Source: DATEEG01 sp035525055 (GTDB lineage: Bacteria > Actinomycetota > Acidimicrobiia > Spongiisociales > ZC4RG35). Taken from it: a stretch of DNA of 17,667 nt. The stretch lies in the NCBI GenBank assembly GCA_035525055.1, contig DATLEZ010000059.1:1-17667 (forward strand), in the 5' to 3' direction. Position numbers and translations under genes: made by a program. Of this stretch, positions 1-7,590 are shown in pieces. The notes beneath the pieces are model-generated. The model had not been told where the DNA came from. It did not search any database and worked only from the letters and a program-made list of their open reading frames with translations. The stretch's first letter is position 1. Every line of letters starts with the position of its first letter.

Positions 1-476
1 TCCGACGAGGTCTTTCCGCCGTAGCGCCGAAGCCAACTGTGCCCCTTCTTGCGGGCCGTTTCGTTGATGAGGTCGGCTTCCGGCTGGGCGGCGTGATGCT
101 TCCAGAGCTTCACCCAGGCGTGGGGTTCGGAACGCATCTCGGGTTGCTGGCACAACGGAGTGCCATCGTCGAGGACCGGGAGCATGGTGCAGGAGGTGAA
201 ATCGATTCCGACTCCGATGATCTGGCTGGGATCGAGACCCCCATCTCTTACGACCGCTTGCACCGTCGTTCCCAAGGCCGAGACATAATCGGCAGGGTCC
301 TGCAAGGCCCAGTCATGAGGCAAGCGGGTTCCATCGCCGGGCAGGTGGTCGTCGATCACCCCACTCGCGTATCGATGAACCGAGGTTGCGAGTTCACGTC
401 CGGTCGACACATCGACAAGGACGGCTCGGGCCGATTCGGTCCCGAAGTCGACGCCGATGGTCGCCTGGGTCGTCAT
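1..476 (-). CDS. araB: Ribulokinase, N-terminal part (runs off the left edge)
   Basis: FGGY-family sugar kinase that phosphorylates L-ribulose to L-ribulose 5-phosphate in L-arabinose catabolism. Reading the minus strand from the ATG at 476 gives about 158 residues before the window ends. The phosphate-binding start GVDFGTESARAVLVD lies near residues 8-22, and further on come GIDFTSCTMLPVL and HAWVKLWKHHAAQ, all characteristic of bacterial AraB. The start is fixed by a 4-bp ATGA overlap with the araD stop (473-476), which indicates translational coupling. The visible part has no frameshift or stop. The sugar-binding remainder and the C-terminal ATPase domain lie outside the window, so intactness cannot be judged. 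Confidence 0.93.
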   Translation of the reverse strand, partial: MTTQATIGVDFGTESARAVLVDVSTGRELATSVHRYASGVIDDHLPGDGTRLPHDWALQDPADYVSALGTTVQAVVRDGGLDPSQIIGVGIDFTSCTMLPVLDDGTPLCQQPEMRSEPHAWVKLWKHHAAQPEADLINETARKKGHSWLRRYGGKTSS

Positions 477-1186
477 AGTTGCCCGTAGTAGGCGTCGGGT
501 CCGTGCTTGCGAGAGAAGTGGCGCTCGATCAACGCACCCTCTATCGGTTGCTGGTCTGGATTGATGGCAAGAGTGTCCATCGCGAGACCGGCGATGAGTT
601 CAACGGCGGCGGCATTGCGAACTGCACTCGCGGCATCCTCCCCCCAGGCAAACGGCCCATGGGATGCCACCAAGGCCGCCGGAGCGGCTAGGGGATCCAA
701 CTGGTTGAGTTCGAAGTACTCGCCGATCACGCGCCCTGTGTTCAACTCGTAGTCGCCGGCAATTTCCTCCACTCGTAGGGGTCGTGTGACCGGCACTTCA
801 CCGCGGAAGTGATCGGCATGGGTGGTGCCGAAGCATGGGATCGGTCGCCGCGCTTGCGCCCAGGCGGTGGCCCGGAGCGAATGGGTGTGGACGATGCCGC
901 CAATCGACGGGAAGGTGCTGTAGAGAACCCGGTGGGTCGGTGTGTCGGAGGATGGCCGGTGATTCCCCTCCACGATCTCGCCGTCGGCCAGCGATACGAC
1001 GACTACCTCGTCGGGGGTGATGGACTCGCAGGCCAGCCCGCTCGGCTTGATAGCGAAGACGCCGCTCGCGCGGTCCACTTCGCTGGCATTGCCGAAGGAC
1101 ATCACCACGAGTCCCGCCCTGGCCAGAGCCCGGTTGGCCTCGGCCACAGATTGTCGAAGGTCGGAAAAGCCTCCGGTCCGGGTCAT
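473..1186 (-). CDS. araD: L-ribulose-5-phosphate 4-epimerase
   Basis: Class II aldolase-fold zinc enzyme that converts L-ribulose 5-phosphate to D-xylulose 5-phosphate, the last step of the L-arabinose pathway. The 237-residue protein matches the usual family length and closely resembles E. coli AraD. It has FGNASEVDR near residue 31, SSDTPTH with Asp81, the zinc-ligand motif IVHTHS (His100, His102), GTTHADHF near 120, SHGPFAWG near 175 and the C-terminal end KHGPDAYYGQL with the catalytic-type Tyr. It overlaps the preceding 62-codon frame by 4 bp (1183-1186) and araB by 4 bp (473-476), so three frames form one tightly coupled transcript. Function is confident from the motifs and the araB neighbour. 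Confidence 0.96.
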   Translation of the reverse strand: MTRTGGFSDLRQSVAEANRALARAGLVVMSFGNASEVDRASGVFAIKPSGLACESITPDEVVVVSLADGEIVEGNHRPSSDTPTHRVLYSTFPSIGGIVHTHSLRATAWAQARRPIPCFGTTHADHFRGEVPVTRPLRVEEIAGDYELNTGRVIGEYFELNQLDPLAAPAALVASHGPFAWGEDAASAVRNAAAVELIAGLAMDTLAINPDQQPIEGALIERHFSRKHGPDAYYGQL

Positions 1187-1371
1187 CGTCGGTCCAGTGT
1201 CAATACATCACCGTTGATCGCAACAATCTCTGTGCTCGCCGGCTGAATGAGACCATCCACGGACTCAGCGATCGGAGAGGTAAGGTCGGTCGAGATCTGA
1301 TCGAGTTCCAGGTTGAAAGTTCCTTCGCCGCGGTTCGCATCCTGCTCGTAGTAGTTGTACTCGCCCGTCAC
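1183..1371 (-). pseudogene. 62-codon frame of unknown family, probably the C-terminal remnant of a longer gene
   Basis: From a GTG at 1371 this frame gives 62 residues, acidic and hydrophilic, beginning VTGEYNYYEQDANRGEG and ending INGDVLTLDRR. I do not recognise the family. No signal peptide or membrane segment is visible. It overlaps the truncated lacI by GTGA (1368-1371) and araD by ATGA (1183-1186). The araD overlap looks like the normal end of a coupled operon gene, whereas the start abuts a regulator that stops abruptly. The frame also stays open further upstream, antisense to no known domain, through SAGTDPPP. I infer that this is the tail of a gene whose 5' part was lost when lacI was truncated. 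It could instead be a genuine small protein. Confidence 0.45.
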
Positions 1372-1499
1372 GGGTGGGGGATCCGTTCCAGCGGAGAGAC
1401 GTCCGGCCGCTCGCTGGTCACCCGCGAAACGGTTTGGGTGGAGACGCCCGCGATCGAAGCAACTTCCTTGAAGGTCGACCGGGCGAACGGCTTGGCCAT
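1368..1499 (-). pseudogene. LacI-family regulator truncated to its N-terminal helix-turn-helix
   Basis: The ATG at 1499 opens a 43-residue frame, MAKPFARSTFKEVASIAGVS followed by TQTVSRVTSERPDVSPLER. This is the LacI-type helix-turn-helix (FKEVA..AGVS..TVSRV) with the usual start of the hinge region. The frame then ends at a TGA (1368-1370) after the non-family residues IPHP. A full LacI regulator is about 330-350 residues, so the whole sugar-binding and dimerisation core is absent. An operator-like palindrome lies 25 bp upstream. A purine-rich stretch (GGAGGAGCGAGAG) precedes the start. Since LacI proteins bind as dimers through the missing core, this peptide is unlikely to be a working repressor. 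The break falls where the unknown 62-codon frame begins, which suggests a deletion junction. Confidence 0.7.
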
Positions 1500-1523
1500 T
1501 TCTGAGGCTCTCGCTCCTCCGGG

Positions 1524-1553
1524 ATCGTTCCCGTTATCGATAACGGGAACGAT
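1524..1553. promoter_or_regulatory. 30-bp perfect palindrome, probable LacI-family operator
   Basis: The half-site ATCGTTCCCGTTATC is followed immediately by its exact reverse complement, centred on a TCGA at 1537-1540. The central CG flanked by symmetric arms is the usual layout of LacI-family operators. A further CGATAAC (1550-1556) repeats one arm directly. The site lies between the truncated lacI (minus) and the alcohol dehydrogenase (plus), so it could serve either. The rest of the intergenic stretch (1554-1686) shows no clear promoter to my eye. Confidence 0.7.
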
Positions 1554-1731
1554 AACAGGCTGATTTCGGCAGGGGTGATGGAGGGCCGGTAATTTCTGGC
1601 TTAAGAGCCTGAAACCCTGCCGTGAAGGGCTCGCCTGAGTGTCGGCCGGGAGGGGAGAACGGCCTCATCAAGTCCGGGGAGGATCTGTGAATGTCCGCGC
1701 AAGAAGCAGCGAACCTGCCAAGGAGAGCAAG

Positions 1732-2790
1732 GTGATCTCCGGAATCGAAGAGGGCCGCGTGCAGTGTGCCCGCCTGGTCGGGCCCGGCGAATTTACGTTG
1801 ACCGATGAGGCGATGCCGGAACCGACGTCCGAGCGCCCACTTCTCAAAGTGAGGGCGGTGGGGTTATGCGGTTCCGATGCTCATTGGTATGAGGACGGAT
1901 CGATCGGCGATGCAGTCATCGAGCGCCCTCTCATCCTTGGTCATGAGTTCAGTGGGGAGGTGCTGACCGGGCCATGGGCAGGCAGACGGGTAGCTGTCGA
2001 TCCGGCGGTTGCGTGCCTGGCCTGTGAAGCGTGCCGTAGCGATCAAGCACACCTCTGCCGGAGAATGGAGTTTGCCGGACACGGGCGAACCGATGGAGCC
2101 TTGCGAACCCATCTGACTTGGCCGCAACGGTGCCTGGTACCTCTTCCGGATGAGATGACGGATGCCGCTGGCGCCATGCTGGAACCGCTCGGCGTGGCTC
2201 TCCATGCCATCGACTTGGCCACCGACTGGGCGCACGGCCCGGCCCAATCCTGGAGCTCGGTGGGAGTCTTTGGATCGGGACCGATCGGCCTGCTGCTCAT
2301 GGCAGCACTGAAGTCAACCGGAGTCGCGAACATCATCGCCACCGACCGATTGCCCCACCGCCTTTCGGCCGCGCTTGCCATGGGAGCAAACTCGACTGCG
2401 ATTGCGACCACCGAGAGAGACGAGATGGAAGAAGTCCTCGAAGCAACCAACGGGCGCGGAGTCGACGTCGCCTTCGATGCGTCGGGTGACCCGTCCGCCA
2501 CTGAGTCTGCCGTCGCCGGGACCCGGATCGGTGGCCTGGTGGTGCTGGTCGGCATTCCCTCCAACGACCGGACGACGTTCACGGCATCGACTGCAAGGAG
2601 ACGAGAGACTTCGATGGTGATCTGCCGGCGGATGCGAGCAGGCGACCTCGAACGGGCAGCCCAGCTTGCCGCAACCGGGGCGATACCACTCGATCGGATG
2701 ATCAGTGAGACGTTCTCGCTGGAAAGCGTCTCACTCGCCTTCGAGGCCCTGACCGCAAGGCAGGGCCTCAAGCTGATCGTCGAGCCTTGA
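1732..2790 (+). CDS. Zinc-dependent medium-chain alcohol/polyol dehydrogenase
   Basis: Member of the MDR superfamily, of the sorbitol/L-idonate/threonine dehydrogenase kind, oxidising a secondary alcohol (probably a sugar or polyol) with NAD(P). With the GTG at 1732 it has 352 residues, the normal family length. Catalytic zinc ligands are Cys46 (GLCGSD), His71-Glu72 (GHEFSGEV) and Glu151. The structural zinc site has four Cys at 95, 98, 101 and 109. The Rossmann motif is GSGPIG (181-186), and Asp205 at the end of the second strand favours NAD. GTG 1732 is preceded by AAGGAGAG and fits the family's N-terminus. An in-frame GTG at 1687, also behind a good GGGGAGGA site, would add 15 residues. 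The neighbouring arabinose genes and the upstream operator suggest a sugar substrate, but the exact one cannot be read. Confidence 0.88.
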   Translation: MISGIEEGRVQCARLVGPGEFTLTDEAMPEPTSERPLLKVRAVGLCGSDAHWYEDGSIGDAVIERPLILGHEFSGEVLTGPWAGRRVAVDPAVACLACEACRSDQAHLCRRMEFAGHGRTDGALRTHLTWPQRCLVPLPDEMTDAAGAMLEPLGVALHAIDLATDWAHGPAQSWSSVGVFGSGPIGLLLMAALKSTGVANIIATDRLPHRLSAALAMGANSTAIATTERDEMEEVLEATNGRGVDVAFDASGDPSATESAVAGTRIGGLVVLVGIPSNDRTTFTASTARRRETSMVICRRMRAGDLERAAQLAATGAIPLDRMISETFSLESVSLAFEALTARQGLKLIVEP

Positions 2791-2810
2791 CGCGACTCAT
2801 CGCCCACGGA

Positions 2811-3800
2811 TCAGGCTGGCCAGATCCTCCGACCACCGCCGGGAGCAACGATCTCGTCCACGGCGGCGAGCTCGCTCTTGGAGAGAAGTGGCTGCCGCCC
2901 CGCCGTCAGGTTTGCTTCAGCCTGTTGCTTGTTGCGGGCACCCGGTATCACCGTGGACACGGCCGGGTGCGACACGACAAACCGAAGGGCAAATTGTGAC
3001 AGAGAGTTTCCATCGGGGACCACCGCCTTCAGTTCCTCGACGACTGCGAGGTCAGCAAGGAACTGGGAGCGTTGGGACGGATCCTCGATCCAGGCCCTCC
3101 GAAAGTCACCCTCCGGGAACGTGTCATCCGCTCCAAACTTTCCCGCCAGGAGGCCCATGCCAAGGGGGCCACGAACTATCACGCCGATCCCCTGCTCCTG
3201 ACAATATGGAAAGACCTCGCGTTCGGGGAAGCGGTTGAGGATCGAATAGTCAACCTGCAGCACGTCACAGCCGCCGTCTGCATTGAATCGCTTGAGGTGG
3301 TCGACATCGCTGGTGCTGACGCCCCAAGCCCGCACAGTGCCGGCTTCCTTCAGCCGACGGAATCCCTCGATGAAGACGTCGGTGTTTGGCTCGGGATAAT
3401 CGATGTGACATTGGATCACGTCGACATAGTCAGTCCCGAGACGCCGCAACGACCCGGCCACGCCTGCGACAAGCTTGTCGACCGTGTCGTATTGGGACCG
3501 ACTGTTCTCGCGATCGAAACCAGTCCAACCGATCTTGGTGGCCACGATGAATCGATCGCGCCGACCTGCCATCGCCCTGCCCAGTAATTCCTCGGAGTGC
3601 CCGTCTCCATATTGATCGGCTGTGTCGAAAAAGTTGACGCCGGCGTCAAAGGCGGCCTCGATCGCGGCCAGGCTGTCGGCATCATCGCCGGGACCCCAAT
3701 CGGCGCCGGCAACCGCCCACAGGCCCAGGCCGACATCGGTGACGATCAGACCACTCGCCGACCCGAGGGGCCGCCTGCGCAATGCAACAGAGCTCGACAT
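2811..3800 (-). CDS. Aldo/keto reductase
   Basis: NAD(P)H-dependent oxidoreductase of the AKR superfamily, with a TIM-barrel fold and probably cytosolic. With the ATG at 3800 it has 329 residues. The catalytic tetrad is visible: Asp59 and Tyr64 in DTADQYGDG, Lys89 in ATKIGW and His132 in QCHIDYPE. The cofactor-binding end shows STVIPGARNKQQAEAN and the barrel shows GVIVRGPLGMGLLAGKF. The start is supported by GGGAGG six bases upstream of ATG 3800. An upstream in-frame start would add 19 unlike residues. It converges on the alcohol dehydrogenase with only 20 bp between stops. The overall look resembles the L-fucose/L-galactose dehydrogenase-like and Tas-like AKRs, but the substrate is not determinable. 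Confidence 0.9.
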   Translation of the reverse strand: MSSSVALRRRPLGSASGLIVTDVGLGLWAVAGADWGPGDDADSLAAIEAAFDAGVNFFDTADQYGDGHSEELLGRAMAGRRDRFIVATKIGWTGFDRENSRSQYDTVDKLVAGVAGSLRRLGTDYVDVIQCHIDYPEPNTDVFIEGFRRLKEAGTVRAWGVSTSDVDHLKRFNADGGCDVLQVDYSILNRFPEREVFPYCQEQGIGVIVRGPLGMGLLAGKFGADDTFPEGDFRRAWIEDPSQRSQFLADLAVVEELKAVVPDGNSLSQFALRFVVSHPAVSTVIPGARNKQQAEANLTAGRQPLLSKSELAAVDEIVAPGGGRRIWPA

Positions 3801-3943
3801 AGGAACCTCCCGGAACGACTCGATGTGGTCGACGGCACACCATAGCGAGTGCTCCAACGGGCAAGTCCGACGGGAGTGTCACCGCAAAAGGGGAAATGCA
3901 GGCTGGCCTGCGTTCGAAGGACCGCCCTGGCGGTGGGCGCTGA

Positions 3944-4096
3944 GGCTTTACGGACGACAACGGCTCGGTGCATGAGGCGGACATCAACGCTGTCGCCGCC
4001 GCCGGCTGGGTAAACGGTGTGGGTGGGGGTCTCTTCAACCCCGACGGCAATGCCACCCGCGCTCAGTTCTCGTCGATCATCGCCCGGATGCTGTCG
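3944..4096 (+). pseudogene. Relic of an S-layer homology (SLH) domain
   Basis: Reading from 3944, just after an in-frame TGA (3941-3943), gives GFTDDNGSVHEADINAVAAA and then GW, NGVGGGLFNPDGNATRAQF, SSIIARMLS. This is essentially one complete SLH repeat of the kind that ends cell-wall-anchored proteins in many Actinobacteria (compare VHxxxINAVAxAGIxxGVGGGxFxPxGxxTRxQ). No start codon with a ribosome site, signal peptide or further SLH repeats precede it. The frame runs without a stop into the dehydrogenase start at 4226, apparently by chance. The remainder of the 3801-4225 gap shows no other coding sequence, only two tiny palindromes at 3898-3911 and 3922-3933. Confidence 0.62.
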
Positions 4097-4225
4097 ACCC
4101 TGGTTGATGATCGGCCCGCCCCTCTTTTTCTCCCGGTCGCTGAGGTCCTCGCAGGTTCAGGCATCCCTACAGGGGAGTACATTGCTGGCCGTCCCGCCTG
4201 CCAGCCAAACGAGGAGAGAATTAGC

Positions 4226-6733
4226 GTGAGTGATCTGCCCGCCAGCGCCAGTGTCGTCGTGATCGGCGCCGGCATTGTTGGCAATTCGGTGGTCGGTCAC
4301 CTCGCCGATCTCGGATGGCGGAACATCGTCCAGATCGACAAGGGCCCCCTGCCCAACCCCGGTGGTTCCACCGGCCACGCCTCCAACTTCATCTTCCCGG
4401 TCGACCACAACAAAGAGATGGCGATGCTGACGATCGACAGCCAGCGCCAGTACGAGGCGATGGGGGTCAATGTCACCTGCGGCGGCATCGAAGTGGCCCG
4501 AACTCCGGCGCGCATGGAGGAACTGCGTCGCCGCATGAGCTCGGCCAAGAACTGGGACATGGAAGCCCAACTGGTCAGGCCCGCCGAGATCAAAGAGTTG
4601 GTTCCGTTCATCAACGAGAAGATCCTTCTCGGCGGCTGCTACTACCCGACGGTCTCGGCGGTCGATTCGCTGCGGGCCGGAACCATCTTCCGCGAGCGCG
4701 CTCAGGGCATGGGCGCGCTCCAGACATTCGCCAACACCGAGATCCTTGGTCTCGAGGTTCACAAGGGCCGGATCAAGACGGTCGTGACCGACCGGGGAAG
4801 GATCGACGCCGACTACGTGGTTATCTCATGCGGTGTCTGGAGCCCCCGTATCGCCCGTATGGCCGGCGCCACGATTCCCCTCACCCCGGCCGTCCACCAG
4901 ATGATCGACGTGGGCCCGATCCCGATCCTGCAGGAATCGGGGAAGGAACTGGCGTTTCCGATTGTGCGCGACATGGACACGTTCATGTACGAACGGCAGA
5001 CCGGCGGCTCGATGGAAGTCGGGTCTTATGCCCATCGACCGATCTTTCACTCCCCCGACGAGATCCCTTCGATCGCAGAGGCACGTTTTTCCCCCACCGA
5101 ACTCCCCTTTACCGCCGATGACTTCGACGATCAACTCGAAGATGCCCTCGAGCTGATGCCGGAGATCCTGGGCGGAGCCGAGATCAAGTACGCGATCAAC
5201 GGGCTGCTGTCGTTGACCCCCGACGCCAGGCCCCTCATCGGTGAGACCGTCGAGGTCAAGAACCTTTGGTCGGCCGCGGCCATCTGGATCAAGGAAGGTC
5301 CGGGCACCGGACGAGCAGTCGCGGAGTGGATGACTCATGGTTATCCGGAGCTCGATCCTCATGCTTCCGACATTGCCCGCTTCTACCCGTATGCCCGCAC
5401 CGACCGGCACGTGCGAGCCCGGTGCGCAGAGCACTTCAACAAGACCTACGGCATCGTCCACCCCCGCGAGCAGTGGGCGTCGGAGCGGAACAAGCGGACG
5501 TCACCGGCCCATCCCCGGACCGAGGCCCTGGGGGCGTTCTATTTCGAAGCCGGCGGCTGGGAGCGCCCGCACTGGTACAAGTCGAACGCTCCACTGGTTG
5601 CGGAGTACGGCGTCGAAGACCGACCCCACGAGTGGGATCGTCGGTGGTGGTCACCGATACAAAACGCCGAGCACCTGGCGATGAGAGATCGGGTGGGAAT
5701 GGTCGATCTGGCGCCATTTGTCATCATCGACTTCACCGGCCCCGGGGTTGTGGAATACATCCAGCACATGGCGGTGAACAACGCCGACGTCAAGGTCGGG
5801 CGATCGGTCTACACGCCGCTTCTCACCGAGTCGGGCGGGTTCAAAGCCGACCTCACAATCCTCCGCTTGGGCGACGAGCACTATCGCGTCATCACCGGGG
5901 CATTCGATGGGCCCCGCGACAATCACTGGTTCAACCGTCATCTCCCCGACGACGGTTCGGTCCACATGACGGATCTGACTTCGGCTTACACAACGATCGG
6001 TGTGTGGGGCCCCCGGGCCCGCGACCTGGTCCAATCGATCACCGACCACGACCTCTCCAATGAGGCCTTCCCATACGGCACGACGCAGACGGTCGAGTTC
6101 GGCTCGATCAACGCCCGTCTCTTTCGGATCTCGTACGTCGGTGACCTCGGCTGGGAGGTCTACGTCCCGACCGAGCAGGGCCTCCCGATGTGGGATCGGT
6201 TATGGACAGCAGGACAGGACTTCGGGGTCGTACCGGTCGGCGCCGGTGTCTACGGAACCACCGGGCGAATCGAGAAGGGCTACCGACTGATGGGAGCCGA
6301 ACTCGAGAGCGAGTACAACCCGGTCGAGGCGGGTCTGTCCCGGCCGAGACTGAAGAGCGCAGATTTCATAGGAAAGGAAGCGCTCACCAAGGCCCGCGAG
6401 GAAGACCCGGCCGCGATTCTCTGCACACTGACGATCGAGGATCACATCTCTCGTCGTGACGGCATCAAGCGCTACCCGACCGGCCGGGAACCGATCACGC
6501 TTACGGACGGAGGCCGCATCGTCGACAGCAAGGGCCGACCTTCCTATGTCACCACCGCCGGCGCTGGGCCGTCGGTCGGAAGGTTTCTGCTCCTGGCCTA
6601 CCTCCCGCCGGAGCACGCCGTGGTCGACACCGAACTGGCGGTCATGTACATGAACGAGCTGTACCCGGTGAAGGTGGCCGTGGCAGGCTCGACCCCGCTC
6701 TTCGATCCTGACGACAAGCGGATGAAGTCGTAG
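4226..6733 (+). CDS. Dimethylglycine/sarcosine dehydrogenase-type flavoprotein with C-terminal GcvT domain
   Basis: Oxidative N-demethylase. The FAD half oxidises an N-methyl group (dimethylglycine to sarcosine is the likely reaction) and the GcvT-like half passes the one-carbon unit to tetrahydrofolate. The protein has 835 residues, near the usual size for DMGDH. The N-terminal dinucleotide motif VVVIGAGIVGN covers residues 10-20. GSTGHASNF has His51 at the position of the covalent FAD histidine of mammalian DMGDH. The DAO fold ends near residue 400 (TPDARPLIGE..WIKEGPGTGRAVAEW), and the aminomethyltransferase-type region follows from about 470 to the end (YVGDLGWEVYVP, EAGLSRPRLKSADFIGKEAL). 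GTG 4226 is chosen because GAGGAGAG precedes it and the FAD motif follows at once. etfB and etfA downstream supply the expected electron acceptor. Related sarcosine or other N-methyl substrates remain possible. Confidence 0.88.
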   Translation: MSDLPASASVVVIGAGIVGNSVVGHLADLGWRNIVQIDKGPLPNPGGSTGHASNFIFPVDHNKEMAMLTIDSQRQYEAMGVNVTCGGIEVARTPARMEELRRRMSSAKNWDMEAQLVRPAEIKELVPFINEKILLGGCYYPTVSAVDSLRAGTIFRERAQGMGALQTFANTEILGLEVHKGRIKTVVTDRGRIDADYVVISCGVWSPRIARMAGATIPLTPAVHQMIDVGPIPILQESGKELAFPIVRDMDTFMYERQTGGSMEVGSYAHRPIFHSPDEIPSIAEARFSPTELPFTADDFDDQLEDALELMPEILGGAEIKYAINGLLSLTPDARPLIGETVEVKNLWSAAAIWIKEGPGTGRAVAEWMTHGYPELDPHASDIARFYPYARTDRHVRARCAEHFNKTYGIVHPREQWASERNKRTSPAHPRTEALGAFYFEAGGWERPHWYKSNAPLVAEYGVEDRPHEWDRRWWSPIQNAEHLAMRDRVGMVDLAPFVIIDFTGPGVVEYIQHMAVNNADVKVGRSVYTPLLTESGGFKADLTILRLGDEHYRVITGAFDGPRDNHWFNRHLPDDGSVHMTDLTSAYTTIGVWGPRARDLVQSITDHDLSNEAFPYGTTQTVEFGSINARLFRISYVGDLGWEVYVPTEQGLPMWDRLWTAGQDFGVVPVGAGVYGTTGRIEKGYRLMGAELESEYNPVEAGLSRPRLKSADFIGKEALTKAREEDPAAILCTLTIEDHISRRDGIKRYPTGREPITLTDGGRIVDSKGRPSYVTTAGAGPSVGRFLLLAYLPPEHAVVDTELAVMYMNELYPVKVAVAGSTPLFDPDDKRMKS

Positions 6734-6764
6734 AACCGGCGAAGCACCGTTTTGGCGCGACATC

Positions 6765-6783
6765 ATGGGGCCAGGGACCCCAT
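6765..6783 (+). other. Short hairpin between the dehydrogenase and etfB
   Basis: ATGGGG and CCCCAT form a 6-bp stem around a 7-base loop, 31 bases after the dehydrogenase stop. No T-run follows, so it is at best a weak terminator or an RNA-stability element. Confidence 0.3.
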
Positions 6784-6813
6784 ACCGTCGGGCCAGAACG
6801 GGTGAGAGACCCC

Positions 6814-6819
6814 TAGCGT
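6814..6819 (+). promoter_or_regulatory. Possible -10 element (TAGCGT) for a near-leaderless etfB transcript
   Basis: TAGCGT ends nine bases before the etfB ATG at 6829. No Shine-Dalgarno sequence is visible in between (GCCCTCCTC). Actinobacteria often start such transcripts at or near the initiation codon. No convincing -35 box is seen, so this is a weak call. Confidence 0.3.
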
Positions 6820-6828
6820 GCCCTCCTC

Positions 6829-7590
6829 ATGAGAACCCTGGTCTGTGTGAAACGAGTGCCGGCGCCGGGCGCCCGGATCAATCTGACCCCTGACGAGAAG
6901 TCCATCGATGCCCGCCACCTCTCGTTTACCGTCAGCCCCCATGAGGAGTGCGCGATCGAGGAGGCAATCCGCCTCAAGGAGAAGCACGGCGGCACCGTGA
7001 CGGTGATGACGCTGGGCCCCACCGACGCCGAGGAACAGCTGCGCTATGCGATGTCGGTTGGGGCCGATCAGGCGGTGCTCCTATCCACCGACGGAGGCGA
7101 TTGGGATCCGCAGGCGACCGCCGCCGCCCTCACCGCCCGGATCACTGAAATCGAAGGCACCGGAGCCTTTGACCTCATCCTCTTTGGGAATGAGTCCGCC
7201 GATTCCGGTGGCTACCAGGTCGGGATCCGGGTCGCTCACGCTCTCGGTCGTCCCGTGATCAGTGGCATCAAGGGACTCGAGGTCGATAACGACACCGTCA
7301 CGGCCCGCCGCGAGACCGGATCGGGGTTCGAGGTGTACCGGTTGTCGCTGCCGGCCGTTATCGCCGTCAAAGAAGGAATCAACCTCCCTCGCTATCCGAC
7401 ACTGCCCGGACGCCTCAAGGCCAAGAAGGCAGAGGTCATGTCGAGCCCGGCCTCCGCCAACACCGGTGGTCTCATCATGGACCGGCTCTTCACGCCCCCC
7501 GAACAGAAGACGGTCACGAACATCCTCGGTCGCGGCCCCGAAGCCGCGCCGGCGGTTGTCGACCTGCTCGAGGAACTAGGTTTGATGTGA
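6829..7590 (+). CDS. etfB: Electron transfer flavoprotein, beta subunit
   Basis: Small subunit of the soluble ETF heterodimer, which takes electrons from flavoprotein dehydrogenases and passes them to ETF:quinone oxidoreductase. At 253 residues it has the normal size. It begins MRTLVCVKRVPAPGARINL, has HEECAIEEAIRLKE near residue 43, FGNESADSGGYQVGIRVA near 120, and the family signature AVKEGINLPRYPTLPGRLKAKK near 180-201. It follows the DMGDH-like gene after 95 bp and overlaps etfA by GTGA (7587-7590). No ribosome site is obvious before the ATG at 6829. The context says it serves the upstream dehydrogenase rather than, or as well as, fatty-acid oxidation. Confidence 0.95.
   Translation: MRTLVCVKRVPAPGARINLTPDEKSIDARHLSFTVSPHEECAIEEAIRLKEKHGGTVTVMTLGPTDAEEQLRYAMSVGADQAVLLSTDGGDWDPQATAAALTARITEIEGTGAFDLILFGNESADSGGYQVGIRVAHALGRPVISGIKGLEVDNDTVTARRETGSGFEVYRLSLPAVIAVKEGINLPRYPTLPGRLKAKKAEVMSSPASANTGGLIMDRLFTPPEQKTVTNILGRGPEAAPAVVDLLEELGLM

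Noticed and set aside
39..488. Plus-strand open frame of 149 codons opposite araB
   Set aside because: It is the complement of the ribulokinase reading, which has clear family motifs. The plus frame shows none.
2043..2807. Minus-strand frame of 254 codons opposite the alcohol dehydrogenase
   Set aside because: Antisense shadow: the plus frame holds all zinc ligands and the Rossmann motif.
3968..6733. A single 921-residue SLH-flavoprotein fusion gene
   Set aside because: No ribosome site or signal peptide precedes 3968. The flavoprotein has its own GTG at 4226 behind GAGGAGAG, directly before the FAD motif.
6784..6828. Glycine riboswitch suggested by GGTGAGAGACC before etfB
   Set aside because: Only a short stretch resembles it. 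The second conserved half and the double-aptamer layout are missing in the 95-bp gap.
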